NCBI GenBank assembly: GCA_028687585.1 | Contig: JAQTZV010000034.1 | Span: forward strand, 1 to 59,940 | Direction: 5' to 3' | Origin: Desulfuromonadaceae bacterium | Lineage (GTDB): Bacteria > Desulfobacterota > Desulfuromonadia > Geobacterales > Pseudopelobacteraceae | DNA: 59,940 bases | Part shown: positions 17,268 to 26,183 of the stretch, piece by piece | Layout: each line of letters begins with the position of its first letter | How positions within the stretch are numbered: position 1 is the first letter of the stretch | Program-made: the position numbers and the translations under genes | The notes under the pieces: model-generated | Told to the model about the DNA's origin: nothing | Databases searched by the model: none | Seen by the model: the letters and a program-made list of their open reading frames with translations, nothing else

Positions 17268-17399
17268 TAAAACCCCGCATAGAGCAACGTCTGCAATTCA
17301 TTCACCGCTTCCCGGAGCTTTTCCGCTCCACCGAAGTAACCAGCAATCTCAATCACATTCCCCCGTTCCGAGATCGGCGGCACTTTCAAGATATCCGGT
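17257..17399 (-). pseudogene. Duplicated 3' end of hsdR
   Basis: About 143 bases closely match the end of hsdR (27094-27235), roughly 88 percent identical by eye. They encode the last 44 or so residues of the EcoEI-type HsdR C-terminal domain, ending LLYAGF-stop. Identity stops abruptly at the right at about 17400 and, on the left, four codons into the coupled small gene. It is the scar of a second hsdR allele. Confidence 0.8.
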
Positions 17400-17406
17400 C
17401 CCGTAA

Positions 17407-17480
17407 GGGGGCGTTCTCGAAAACTTTCCCAACTGACCCTTTTGCCCTCTCAAATCAACTTTTTAAGTACGTCCTCTGCC
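17407..17480 (+). repeat. REP-like imperfect palindrome, copy 1
   Basis: Arms GGGGGCGTTCTCGAAAACTTT and the reverse complement of AACTTTTTAAGTACGTCCTC pair with a few mismatches around the shared core ACCCTTTTGCCCTCTCAAAT. It lies between the hsdR remnant and the 3' end of the ABC-3C module. Three further copies in the same orientation are at 21193, 21890 and 23476. Confidence 0.75.
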
Positions 17481-17533
17481 TTCCCCACAAGAGTTGGAAC
17501 ATCCCTTTTCCTCAAATGTGAATATGTGCACCC

Positions 17534-19558
17534 CTAAAGCACCACACGATCAATGAAACCTGTACCAGATGTGCGCCAACGCTTGCGGACAAGGTTCTCA
17601 AACTTCCCATTCTCCTCCTTGAGGACAAGGTGATCTGCGTGATCAGTCACTATGATCTGTGGCATGATCCCAGTCTCTGCTTCTACCTCGCGGCAGTAAG
17701 TCACGAATTGGTCGTAGACGTTGGTAACGGCGCGAACGTCCTCATCCACTTGTCGGTCGGGACGTCGTGTCGCGTCATTTTTTGCCAACTCATCAGGCAA
17801 AAATTCGGCTCCACTATCTATCACACTAGGGAAATAGACCTGACTGGGTTGATCAAAGAACATGATCGACGGAATGGTGCACTTGTCGGCACGCTCACAG
17901 AAGTACCGGTGTAATGCAAGAAAAAGAACCAGATGGCAGCCGAGCCAGTTAGCACCACTCCCCATTGAGCGCAGGTAGACCTTCTCTTTCTTCTCTGTTT
18001 CATGCCAGAGGTCGAACGTTCCGAGATCGAAATGAAGTCGAATGGGAGTGTACGTAGATTCAAACTCGAAACGCTTTCCAATCTCAAAGAGAAGCTCCCC
18101 AATACGCTTCTCTGCCTCCTGAAGCTTCTGCTCCATGTTGTAGTTTTCAGCCAAGTAGCGTCTTTCTCTCTCGATCTCATCCTTCAAATTCTTAATACGA
18201 TCATCTGTGCCGGTGGCCTTCAAGTCAACCAATTGCTCGATGGCTTGCTCTAGTCTTAATTGCACTTCGACACCCAGTTCATACTGGGTCCTCGCTTGGC
18301 TGATGGTTTCGGTCTGCCGATCAATGCGCTCGATGATGCCCTTATACCTATGCACCTGAGCCTTCTCTTCCTCAATGGCTTCGGTAGTACTTCGCTTATC
18401 TTCTTCCAGACCTCGGATACGCTGAAGCGAGCAGGATAATTCATTGTTCAGCCAGTTCACTGCATCTACCAGACGGTTCGCCTCAGCTTCCATGCTGTTA
18501 TGCTGCGATCCACAGAATGGGCAGGAGGAAACTTTGATTTCGATCTCATCTGGGGTGGCTGTGTTTTCAGTGTCTCGGCTATACTGCTGAGCAAATTTAA
18601 TTGAATGGCTAATCGCTTCAAGCTTATGCTGATGACTGCGCAATGTGGCTGTGTGCTGCCTTAGTTTATCTTTCGCTTGTTCGCGCATTATTGCATGTTT
18701 GTTGGACGTTTCAGTTACCTCCAACTTTTTATTGTGCAGTAGACGCAAGCTGCTCTTGGGTTTGGATTTCAGGTCTTCAATAGACACAGGGCATTCGCGA
18801 CCAGTTGCGCTTTCGTACTCGTCAACCAGATCTGCTATTCTGGCAACCAGCCGGTCAACCTCATCCGCCTTTTTGGGCAATGACAGCGCCAACTGCCGCA
18901 ACTCACGTTCCTTCTTCATGAGTTCTTGGGATTTGTAGAAATACTCCTGGTCGGCGAACCCGAGGAATACCTTTAAATGTTCGATTGCCTGCTCGCGTTT
19001 CTGAAGTTGGTCAAACCGGTAGAAGACGGCATGCTTGTTGGCCACCAAGTTTTGATGCTGAAGCATATAAGATGAGAAACTCCGTGCGGACGGTGCAGGC
19101 GCGCGACTGTTGTGGCGTCGTCGTGACCGTGCGTCCGGATCTTCATCGACATCGACCACCGTGACGCCAAATGCTGCTGTCAACTGGGCTTTAAATTCGT
19201 CTTTAGGAAGAAAGAATTGTTCTTCGAAATAATTTGGGCCGAATTTATTTATACTCTCAACTGGTTTAATATCCGCTTCTTCTCTGAAGAACCCCTTACT
19301 ATCATTCGGGCGTCTTGCGAGTACCAAAAATGCGCTATTTACCTGTAGAGCGATGAAGTAGATGGTGGATGTTTCCGTAATCACACCAACAGGGACTGTG
19401 AACTCTGAACTCCCGAAACAGTAGTCGAATATCTCGATTAATGCGCTCTTTCCAGTAGAGGATTTGCCTGTAATGACATTGACACCGGGTTTAAGCGAAA
19501 CTCCATGTGTCTTTCCGTCGTGATCCAACACTCCAATGTGTAGTAATCGTGCATTCAT
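17534..19558 (-). CDS. ABC-3C system ATPase (DUF3732, Rad50-like)
   Basis: 674 residues. Walker A GKSSTGKS at 31-38; long coiled coils from about 205 to 500 with a Rad50-like zinc hook CPFCG near 345; a C-terminal signature/Walker B region with DQPSQVYFP near 570 that is characteristic of DUF3732. These are the ATPases of ABC-three-component conflict systems described by comparative genomics, in which the ATPase controls a nuclease-type effector. The start at 19558 overlaps the previous gene by 4 nt. All catalytic motifs look intact. Confidence 0.85.
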   Translation of the reverse strand: MNARLLHIGVLDHDGKTHGVSLKPGVNVITGKSSTGKSALIEIFDYCFGSSEFTVPVGVITETSTIYFIALQVNSAFLVLARRPNDSKGFFREEADIKPVESINKFGPNYFEEQFFLPKDEFKAQLTAAFGVTVVDVDEDPDARSRRRHNSRAPAPSARSFSSYMLQHQNLVANKHAVFYRFDQLQKREQAIEHLKVFLGFADQEYFYKSQELMKKERELRQLALSLPKKADEVDRLVARIADLVDEYESATGRECPVSIEDLKSKPKSSLRLLHNKKLEVTETSNKHAIMREQAKDKLRQHTATLRSHQHKLEAISHSIKFAQQYSRDTENTATPDEIEIKVSSCPFCGSQHNSMEAEANRLVDAVNWLNNELSCSLQRIRGLEEDKRSTTEAIEEEKAQVHRYKGIIERIDRQTETISQARTQYELGVEVQLRLEQAIEQLVDLKATGTDDRIKNLKDEIERERRYLAENYNMEQKLQEAEKRIGELLFEIGKRFEFESTYTPIRLHFDLGTFDLWHETEKKEKVYLRSMGSGANWLGCHLVLFLALHRYFCERADKCTIPSIMFFDQPSQVYFPSVIDSGAEFLPDELAKNDATRRPDRQVDEDVRAVTNVYDQFVTYCREVEAETGIMPQIIVTDHADHLVLKEENGKFENLVRKRWRTSGTGFIDRVVL

Positions 19559-20013
19559 AACGATTTTACCCCCAGCATTCGATAGACAGTTTGCACGTCA
19601 TAGGGACGGCAGATTTTTGCAAGCCCACGCGCTGCGTCAATAGTGCCCTCTGGCACCACGCCAGTAGAAACCTGCCCTCTGACGACAATGTTCAGATCAT
19701 GGCCGATCTCAATGACATTTGCATCTACAAGATACTGCAAGGTCTTGTCCGTGATGTGGCGATACTGCTGCACTCGTGCAGCTAAACCATAAATCCGATC
19801 ACGTTCACTCACGAGAACTCTAAGCGAGCTATTTGTCCGAACTGCTCGCAAATACTTCCTTGACTCTTTTGGGAGAATGAGCGGCAGGATCAGGTAGGCG
19901 AGAAGCATGCTCCTGTTGGCGTTACCGTACTCATTGTAAAATTCCGCCAGAGCTGGAGCGAAGTTGAATGGATTGTTGTACAGCACAGCCAAGTGCTCGA
20001 TGACAGTACTCAT
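19555..20013 (-). CDS. ABC-3C system middle component
   Basis: 152 residues, encoded between the nuclease-like and ATPase genes with 4-nt overlaps at both ends. It begins with a YNNPFNFAPALAEFYNEYG segment and is mostly helical with a C-terminal winged-helix-like part (DKTLQYLVDANVIEIGHDLNIVV). Position, size and sequence style fit the middle-component proteins of ABC-three-component systems, thought to bridge ATPase and effector. Confidence 0.75.
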   Translation of the reverse strand: MSTVIEHLAVLYNNPFNFAPALAEFYNEYGNANRSMLLAYLILPLILPKESRKYLRAVRTNSSLRVLVSERDRIYGLAARVQQYRHITDKTLQYLVDANVIEIGHDLNIVVRGQVSTGVVPEGTIDAARGLAKICRPYDVQTVYRMLGVKSL

Positions 20014-21161
20014 TTTTTCCTAACCTTCCACTTCATCTGCTTCTCTGCATCGTCCATACTTATGTGCAATATTCCGTTACGGAACTCATCTGCAACGTCA
20101 TCAAAGCCACTGAATCGAGGAGGTTCAGAGCCAGTGACCTTATTGTAGAGCTTATGGGAGTCTCGTATTTCGTCCGTACATTCGTAGCAAGCTGTTGAGT
20201 GTTCCAAGGAGAATCTGTTTTCGACTGTGAGTGCATAGACTTTCGTTAGTTCTGGATCGACTTGGTAAGCGCTGAACTCTTCATTGATGGTCTTTACTGT
20301 TGACTCGTAATCAAACACGGCTTTACTGACTTGAGTCTCGTAATTGATGTCGTGGATTTTTTGTACAAAAAGATCATCTCGATGCTGAATGTCGAGAGGA
20401 TCAGGAATAACCCCCTTATAATATTTTCGAGGGAACCTACGGGTTTCCTTGCAATAAGTAGAGGAGAGGTCTTGTACCTTGGTGCTCCACGCGTCGTAGG
20501 TAATCTCCCATCGTTCACCAGCTTTCTTGCCCGGCAGACATACAAATCCGATGAGTGCATCAAGAAAATCGTTCTGCTTGCATTCCAGAATTTGCTGTGT
20601 ACGTGTTTCCTTTAGCTTGGAGTACAACTCTGTAAGCGTTGGCTGACGTGCCTCAATCCAAACTTTCGGCACAACCCTCTGCAAGCATGCCTTCCTCGAC
20701 GTATCCATGACGTAGCGCTGATGTATCAGCACACTACTCGGCTTTCTACTGACGTCTTTGGCATATTTCGCAGTGAAGGCTTCTTCAAACTCCGTATGGA
20801 TTTCTGTTATAATCTCCAGACGCCGGTTAATGGAAGCATCATTCCACTCGCGCAAACGAGCCTTTGCTCCAAAATTCTGAGTCGTATGAAGTATCAGGGA
20901 GGTGTAAGCATCGTCGTAAAATGCATCATCCGTCCAGTTGTGAAGAGTATTCCAGAAGTTGTGGTGCCCATCGGTGAGGTCGTCGGAATACTGCTTAACC
21001 TCTATTTGCTCGATATCTTCGACGGTGACATCACCTAGCTCCTCTATCAGCAGTTTCTGCCCCCTTCGCATCTCATAACATCGGGCCACGGCAACACAGA
21101 GGTGATAGATGGTACCACTCGTTGAGGCTGTTGCATCCTGCCTCACATATGAACTATTCAT
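20010..21161 (-). CDS. ABC-3C effector with CAP4-like PD-(D/E)XK nuclease domain
   Basis: 383 residues. The N-terminal 80 residues show the nuclease pattern: IEELGDVTVED (Glu40/41, Asp44) and IEVKQY (Glu54, Lys56), followed by HNFWNTLHNW. This resembles the DNA-cutting domain of CAP4-type effectors. The C-terminal region (about 250-383) is the part associated with ABC-three-component partners. Likely outcome is DNA degradation when the ATPase senses an invader (inference). ATG 21161 follows GGAGGAG. First gene of the three-gene module, with a REP-like palindrome directly upstream. Confidence 0.75.
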   Translation of the reverse strand: MNSSYVRQDATASTSGTIYHLCVAVARCYEMRRGQKLLIEELGDVTVEDIEQIEVKQYSDDLTDGHHNFWNTLHNWTDDAFYDDAYTSLILHTTQNFGAKARLREWNDASINRRLEIITEIHTEFEEAFTAKYAKDVSRKPSSVLIHQRYVMDTSRKACLQRVVPKVWIEARQPTLTELYSKLKETRTQQILECKQNDFLDALIGFVCLPGKKAGERWEITYDAWSTKVQDLSSTYCKETRRFPRKYYKGVIPDPLDIQHRDDLFVQKIHDINYETQVSKAVFDYESTVKTINEEFSAYQVDPELTKVYALTVENRFSLEHSTACYECTDEIRDSHKLYNKVTGSEPPRFSGFDDVADEFRNGILHISMDDAEKQMKWKVRKK

Positions 21162-21192
21162 GAGTGCTCCTCCAGTGGTGTGGCCACGAAAT

Positions 21193-21261
21193 GGGACGTT
21201 CTTGAAAACGTTCCCAACTGACCCTTTTGCCCTCTCAAATCAACTTTTTAAGCACGTCCCC
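21193..21261 (+). repeat. REP-like imperfect palindrome, copy 2
   Basis: The best-paired copy: GGGACGTTCTTGAAAACGTT against the complement of AACTTTTTAAGCACGTCCC, around the core CCCTTTTGCCCTCTCAAAT. It separates the ABC-3C module from the secreted-protein gene. Confidence 0.75.
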
Positions 21262-21328
21262 TCAGCATTCCCCCAGATTTCCCCGTCCCCTCGGCCTTAC
21301 TCATACAGGAAAACAACTCAAAGACTCA

Positions 21329-21832
21329 TTAGAATTTAGTATGTACACTTGACGTGCATTGTTGGGTTTCCACCCAGGACCTCTCCAACTGTATTCCATG
21401 CGATTTACGCCAATTTTCGATCATTTTATCCGATAGATTCTTTGTAAAAGTAAGCGTACCAAATCTACGATCAATGTTTATGGTATATTGTATTGGCTCT
21501 TTCATCCATTGGTACATCCCATAAATTTCTGAATCTGATATTTGAGCATTGGTAAATTCAATAATTTCTTTACCACTTACAAGTTTTACTGTTTTAGCAT
21601 CAGTGTCGATCACCCATTTAGTGCCAAAACAATATAGAAGCATCTCTACGCGAGACTTATATAGCTCAACGGCAATATAGTTTTTGTCTCTGGGGACTTT
21701 TTTAAATAATTTGTCCATACCAATTCTTTGGGTAGGCGCATTAATTAGTTCGCAATCCAAATATATTTCTTCGGCTTTGACCGACATTGGTAATAGCAGT
21801 AAGAGAAGTGCAATTGTCGATATTTTATTCAT
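21329..21832 (-). CDS. Secreted or periplasmic protein of unknown function
   Basis: 167 residues with a clear Sec signal peptide (MNKISTIALLLLLLPMSVKA, cleavage after about 20). The mature part is about 147 residues, beta-rich, with Cys residues near 27, 68 and 159. No family recognised. It stands alone between two copies of the REP-like repeat, so it looks like an independently acquired one-gene module. A stand-alone exported protein in a defence island is unusual. Confidence 0.6.
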   Translation of the reverse strand: MNKISTIALLLLLLPMSVKAEEIYLDCELINAPTQRIGMDKLFKKVPRDKNYIAVELYKSRVEMLLYCFGTKWVIDTDAKTVKLVSGKEIIEFTNAQISDSEIYGMYQWMKEPIQYTINIDRRFGTLTFTKNLSDKMIENWRKSHGIQLERSWVETQQCTSSVHTKF

Positions 21833-21889
21833 TGAATTAGTCCTTTATGCTCAGTTAAATTCCAGATAGGTAAAAAGAGGGAGGCACTC

Positions 21890-21940
21890 AGTTCTTGCTT
21901 TTGCCCTCTCAAATCAACTATTTAAGTACGTCTCCTCAGC
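21890..21940 (+). repeat. REP-like palindrome, copy 3 (internally deleted)
   Basis: The right arm and core (TTTTGCCCTCTCAAATCAAC) are kept, but about 20 bases between the left arm GTTCTTG and the core are missing compared with copies 1, 2 and 4. Confidence 0.7.
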
Positions 21941-21990
21941 CTTCCTCGCAGGCTTCCTTTTTCTTCGCCAGTAGTCGTAAGTTTAATTAC

Positions 21991-23451
21991 TCAACCGAAC
22001 ACCTTTGATGCTGATATTTTTCTTGAGGCGTCGATTATTATTATGTTTTCTGCGTCTGTTTGTTTGATGCTCGCCAGTACTCTATTAACTTTGCTTATTT
22101 CAGATGGCGTATAACAAAGTATGACTTTTATATCGGTAATTGATTTTGATGCTTTTTTATAAATTTCTGTTTGATTGAGCAAATTTTGTTTTAGTGAGGA
22201 TGAACTTGCCAATTTAAATTCCACAATTGTCGAATCTCTTTGCCCATATGATATTTTATAGTCGGCTGGACCTCGACCATTATTAACTTCAGAGTTGACG
22301 TCAAATGGCGTTGCAAACCAAGTTAATCTAAATATTCTTTGAATAGTGTCTTCTGTCGCGATCGCCTTATCATTCTTATAAAAAATTCTGTAACCGTCAT
22401 TATTTTCAATAACTTCTTTTAGATATTTTGCTCTTTGAAGAGCAGCCTCATAACTGGTTGGTTTTATGGTGAAAAACTTACTATTTGCAGCTACTGTTTC
22501 ACAAAATTCGGAAAGGGTTGTGATTAGCTCCTTTTTCAGTTTTTGTACTTTTTCAGTTGATATTTTTGCTGCTTGATTTTTTGTATTTTCTTTATATCGA
22601 ATGTAATAGTCTAAAATTTCAGGGTATTCTTGTATTGTTGCATTGATTGCCCAATCAATTTCCTTTTGTTTCGGAGAAGGCGGCAATCTCCTCTGGAAAT
22701 AATCGTTAATTGAACTACGCAGAGATGCGTTTTCCAAAGCGTTAGTAATTCTTCTGAATTGGTTACTAAGGTCGCTGTGACAGATAAATGCATCATCTTT
22801 GGTTAAAATGTCTAACGGAGTAAGTACAATATAATCACCATCTTCCATATAAAAGTACGGTAACACAAACGATTTTGGTGTCCAGGTCATCAATTCTTTG
22901 TTGAATTTGCAGCGAACCGAGAAGAGTTTTCTTTGATCATCTCTCAAATATTTAAGAGCAAACTCCTGCGTGTAGCCTAATAGATATTCGAGCATTAAGT
23001 TCGTAGTGAAATCACTTATAAAGTCACGACCTATACCAGCGCCAACAAGTGTGAGCTTTTCTATGTGCGAAGTAGATGAGACAGTTTCACTCCCAAAATT
23101 AGAATAAAATCCGTTAAACGCCTTTATCAAATCCCTAGCGAATTTTGGACCCAGTCCTCTTCCGCTGTTGCCCCATTTACATAAGCCAAGCCAATTTTGC
23201 TTAATCTCCTGAAATTGAAATAGTTTAAGGTCGGTATTTTGGTCTTGAGCGGCAAGTTCTTTGAGGCCAATTAAGTGATTTACTATTTTGTCATGGAGTT
23301 CTACATATTCCGTTTTTTCAGAAGCGAATAATAAAAATGGATCGATAAATAAGGGGAGATCCGCATCAATACATATATTTAAAGCGCCGTGCTTATCCAA
23401 TACGTTTTCATCAATCTCAAAGTAATCTGAAAAAAGAAGTTTTACGCTCAT
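21991..23451 (-). CDS. Probable PD-(D/E)XK nuclease-fold protein, stand-alone module
   Basis: 486 residues. The C-terminal 110 residues contain, in order, SEVNNGRGPADYKI (about 385-398) and STIVEFKLA (about 404-412), i.e. E...GPxD...ExK, the core of restriction-like nucleases. The first 300 residues are helical with no motif I recognise (LFIDPFLLFASEKT near 35 is striking). ATG 23451 follows AAGGAG. It is bounded by REP-like repeats on both sides. A restriction or abortive-infection role is plausible from fold and place, but unproven. Confidence 0.65.
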   Translation of the reverse strand: MSVKLLFSDYFEIDENVLDKHGALNICIDADLPLFIDPFLLFASEKTEYVELHDKIVNHLIGLKELAAQDQNTDLKLFQFQEIKQNWLGLCKWGNSGRGLGPKFARDLIKAFNGFYSNFGSETVSSTSHIEKLTLVGAGIGRDFISDFTTNLMLEYLLGYTQEFALKYLRDDQRKLFSVRCKFNKELMTWTPKSFVLPYFYMEDGDYIVLTPLDILTKDDAFICHSDLSNQFRRITNALENASLRSSINDYFQRRLPPSPKQKEIDWAINATIQEYPEILDYYIRYKENTKNQAAKISTEKVQKLKKELITTLSEFCETVAANSKFFTIKPTSYEAALQRAKYLKEVIENNDGYRIFYKNDKAIATEDTIQRIFRLTWFATPFDVNSEVNNGRGPADYKISYGQRDSTIVEFKLASSSSLKQNLLNQTEIYKKASKSITDIKVILCYTPSEISKVNRVLASIKQTDAENIIIIDASRKISASKVFG

Positions 23452-23475
23452 AACTCTCCTTCGGGGGTCCCAGAA

Positions 23476-23546
23476 GGGGACATTCTTGAAAACTTTGTAA
23501 ATTGACCCTTTTGCCCTCTAAAATCAACTTTTCAAGTACTTCCCCT
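23476..23546 (+). repeat. REP-like imperfect palindrome, copy 4
   Basis: Left arm GGGGACATTCTTGAAAACTTT pairs with the complement of AACTTTTCAAGTACTTCCCC around the core ACCCTTTTGCCCTCTAAAAT. It directly precedes the PD-(D/E)XK gene start. Downstream, 23560-23657 holds no gene, only a GC-rich inverted stretch (CGCCGCCGTTAAGCGGCG, 23631-23648) just after the next module's last stop. Confidence 0.7.
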
Positions 23547-23657
23547 AAGCCTTCCTTGCTCTTTCTCGTTCACGTTTGGTTATTTTGCATGGACTTTAGG
23601 GCAAAATTGAGGCGATTAGCTCCGACGGCCCGCCGCCGTTAAGCGGCGAAGACCACC

Positions 23658-25088
23658 TCAAAGGTGCGAATTGGAAACCGTGATCGAGCTGACCCTTGCG
23701 GAAAATGAGTCCGTTCCGCCGGAACTCTCGGCATATCTGGTGCCGGCGAATTTGACCTTGTGCTTCTTGATGGTGTCAGGAAATATTGGCAACTGAGTCG
23801 CTACCTTCGATACGGTGCCATCATCGTACTTCATCTGCACACTCAGGGTACGGTTGCCGCTGTTGAAATTCAGCTTCACCTCTATGAGCGAGTCCAAAGG
23901 GATCTTCTTGTCGAGGCTGCCGATGTCTACCGACTTGTTCGGTCGAAGTCCGCCTCCGAGATTGTTGTACTTGAGTGACAGCGTGTCGAGCCCTCTGTCG
24001 CCGACTGTGAAGAGTAAGACGTCGCCGATCTCCAGCTCCAGACAGGTGTTCTCCTGCATTATCGCTGCCTGGTAGACCACGGTGAAATCCTTGTTGATGT
24101 CCAACTCCACCGGAAAGACGATCTGGCTGTACTTGTCCCTGGAGTGTGCCCTGAAGGCGGCGTAGTCGTCGAAGAAGCTCACTAACTTCGGATTGAACTG
24201 GTAGGCGCTGGAGTACCTCTTGGTGGTGAACATCTTCTTGTAAAGCGAGAACTCCTTGGAGTAGACGTGATCGTCGTAGATAATACTGAGCTGGTTGCGA
24301 CCGAGTTCCATCGATTTAAGCGGCGCGTCGTCGCAGATCTTGAAAACCTTGCCAGTCTGCTTGCGCCCAAATTTCAGGCTTTTGCCGTTTAAAGTGGCTG
24401 TGACCCTGCCGTAGTTTACGTCGATCAGCTTGTTGTGGTAATCCCTCAGGCTGACCTCGATCGGAAGGTGTTTAAAAGCATCAACGTCGACCACGTCCTT
24501 GGGTTGGGCGAACTCCGACTTGGGCTGGACGTTGGCAAACCGGTGTGCCTTCGAAAGGTCTAGCTTAATGCTTTGCGAATCGGCACCGTCGTTGCTTGCC
24601 TGGTACATGCAGGGAGTGGAGCCGTCAGAGCTGACGACGAAGGCATAGTTGCTGATCGTTTTGTTGACAGAGAACTCGGTCAAGCCGTCGTCCTTGGGAA
24701 CCTTTTTTTGCTCCCCGTTAAGCTCCACAGTGGTTTTTCTGACATCCAGGCCGTCCGATACCACCGAGATGAGTAACACTTTCTTATTGAGGAAGATCAG
24801 GTGTGCCGGGAAGGCAACGACCACGGCGATGAAACACCATACGAGCCATTTGAGAATACAGCCACACTGGACCTTGCTTACGCCCGTCGTGAAATACCTG
24901 TAAGCAACCAGCACCAAAAAGCAGACCGCTAACATGACCGAAATGGCAATGTAGCCGTACAGAAACTTCGCTACCACGATCTTTTTAAGGGCGTGGTATA
25001 GGGCACCAAAATCGGCTTCGATCACCTTATCTAACAGCTTGACACACGCGTCACGCAGCACTTCTAGAAATTCCTTTTTACCCGCCAT
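23658..25088 (-). CDS. Membrane-anchored protein with LamG-like C-terminal domain
   Basis: 476 residues. Two transmembrane segments lie near the N terminus (about 45-66 and 84-101), with a short loop containing CGC. The large remainder is beta-rich, and the last 170 residues (FTVVYQAAIMQENTCLELEIGDVLLFTVG.. to ITVSNS) look like a LamG/concanavalin-type jelly roll. It starts 1 nt before the stop of its upstream neighbour's frame ends, so the two are co-translated. The similarity in plan to the 25090-26025 product suggests a pair that together present carbohydrate-binding-like domains outside the inner membrane. Confidence 0.55.
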   Translation of the reverse strand: MAGKKEFLEVLRDACVKLLDKVIEADFGALYHALKKIVVAKFLYGYIAISVMLAVCFLVLVAYRYFTTGVSKVQCGCILKWLVWCFIAVVVAFPAHLIFLNKKVLLISVVSDGLDVRKTTVELNGEQKKVPKDDGLTEFSVNKTISNYAFVVSSDGSTPCMYQASNDGADSQSIKLDLSKAHRFANVQPKSEFAQPKDVVDVDAFKHLPIEVSLRDYHNKLIDVNYGRVTATLNGKSLKFGRKQTGKVFKICDDAPLKSMELGRNQLSIIYDDHVYSKEFSLYKKMFTTKRYSSAYQFNPKLVSFFDDYAAFRAHSRDKYSQIVFPVELDINKDFTVVYQAAIMQENTCLELEIGDVLLFTVGDRGLDTLSLKYNNLGGGLRPNKSVDIGSLDKKIPLDSLIEVKLNFNSGNRTLSVQMKYDDGTVSKVATQLPIFPDTIKKHKVKFAGTRYAESSGGTDSFSARVSSITVSNSHL

Positions 25089-25089
25089 G

Positions 25090-26025
25090 CTAACCCCGGT
25101 CGCTGCTGAAAATCGTCAAGTCGTCGATGGTCACGTCGTCGCTGTTACCGTACAGGTAGAAGCCGAGGCTGCCGGCCTGCTGATCGTCATCGACCGTTTC
25201 GACGGTGCAGAGTCTGCTTGGGCCATTGCTGATGGCAATGGTGACCTTGCCATCATGCCGCTCCAGCGTTAGCGAGTATTTTACCCCCGGCTCGAGCCGG
25301 GTTGTGAGGGCTTGGCTGCGCCCCCTGACCCTGTCGATCACCTCGACCCGGTCGTTGCCCCCAGCGCCGATGGAAAAGGCCTTGTTGAACTTGTAGCGTG
25401 CGTAGAGGTTGATGCGCGGACCGTGCATGGTAAAGGTGGCTGCAAGTTTGAAATTTCCTTTGAACTTGCGCAAGTAGATGAGGGAGGCGATGCCGTGCCC
25501 CTTTGAGGGTCGCTTCAGAAGCAGCCCCTCGCTCGTAGGCCTCGACCACCCATTTGGCTTTAGCTCCCAAGCGGAGGCATCGAAACTGTCGCCAGCCCTG
25601 TAGCGGTAGTAGACGGTGATGGTCTTCTTGTTGATCGCGGCTCCTGAAGAGCCAACCACCTTGGCCTGGTTTACCGACGGCTTCAACTTGTACTTCGAGG
25701 TCACGGTGTACCAGGCAGCGTCCTCGGTGACATCAAAGTTTGAGAACTCGCTCGCCTTGGAGATTTCTTCGTCGTTAAAGAAGATTCTAATCGGCTGGAA
25801 GTTCTCTACGGCCTTTTTCGAGACCCTGAAGATCGGTTTGCCGCTCCCCACCACATAGTCGTCACCTGATTCTATGATACCCTCAGGCAGAGCAGACGAC
25901 TTTTCGCCCGATGAGAGATTCGGAACAGTACGCGACTTGGCGACATAGAACACCGACACGGCCATCGATGCCAGGAAGGCCAACAGCGCAGCCAATAACA
26001 CGTTTCGATATGGATGGATCTTCAA
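25090..26025 (-). CDS. Signal-anchored protein with jelly-roll (LamG/DUF1080-like) domain
   Basis: 311 residues. Start is TTG 26025, with GGAGG 5 nt upstream and no better ATG. N-terminal anchor at about residues 8-29, then a low-complexity linker. The C-terminal 160 residues (GIASLIYLRKFKGNFKLAATF.. to DDVTIDDLTIFSS) have the strand pattern of concanavalin-like domains used by glycan-binding or glycan-hydrolysing proteins. No catalytic residue set can be assigned. Possible roles are surface modification or phage-adsorption interference, as inference. Confidence 0.55.
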   Translation of the reverse strand: MKIHPYRNVLLAALLAFLASMAVSVFYVAKSRTVPNLSSGEKSSALPEGIIESGDDYVVGSGKPIFRVSKKAVENFQPIRIFFNDEEISKASEFSNFDVTEDAAWYTVTSKYKLKPSVNQAKVVGSSGAAINKKTITVYYRYRAGDSFDASAWELKPNGWSRPTSEGLLLKRPSKGHGIASLIYLRKFKGNFKLAATFTMHGPRINLYARYKFNKAFSIGAGGNDRVEVIDRVRGRSQALTTRLEPGVKYSLTLERHDGKVTIAISNGPSRLCTVETVDDDQQAGSLGFYLYGNSDDVTIDDLTIFSSDRG

Positions 26026-26109
26026 TTGAGCCTCCTACAGAAAGTCGTGGGCACCGCAGAGCAAGCACCCCAGTGACAGCCAATCTTGATAATTTTGTAT
26101 TATTTTACA

Positions 26110-26171
26110 GTTCAACGGCTTGAGGGCCTGCCGTGTAACGTAGCGGAAACAGCAGCACCCAAGTGTTAGGC
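26110..26171 (-). other. attC-like recombination site candidate
   Basis: Read on the minus strand, GCCTAAC (R''-like, RYYYAAC) starts 13 nt after the stop of the 228-residue gene, and GTTGAAC (R'-like, GTTRRRY) ends the site 62 bp on. Inside, CTTGGG and CCCTCAAG can pair with one extra unpaired base, as expected for the L''/L' boxes. No integron integrase is in the window. Confidence 0.4.
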
Positions 26172-26183
26172 TTTTCGGCAAGA

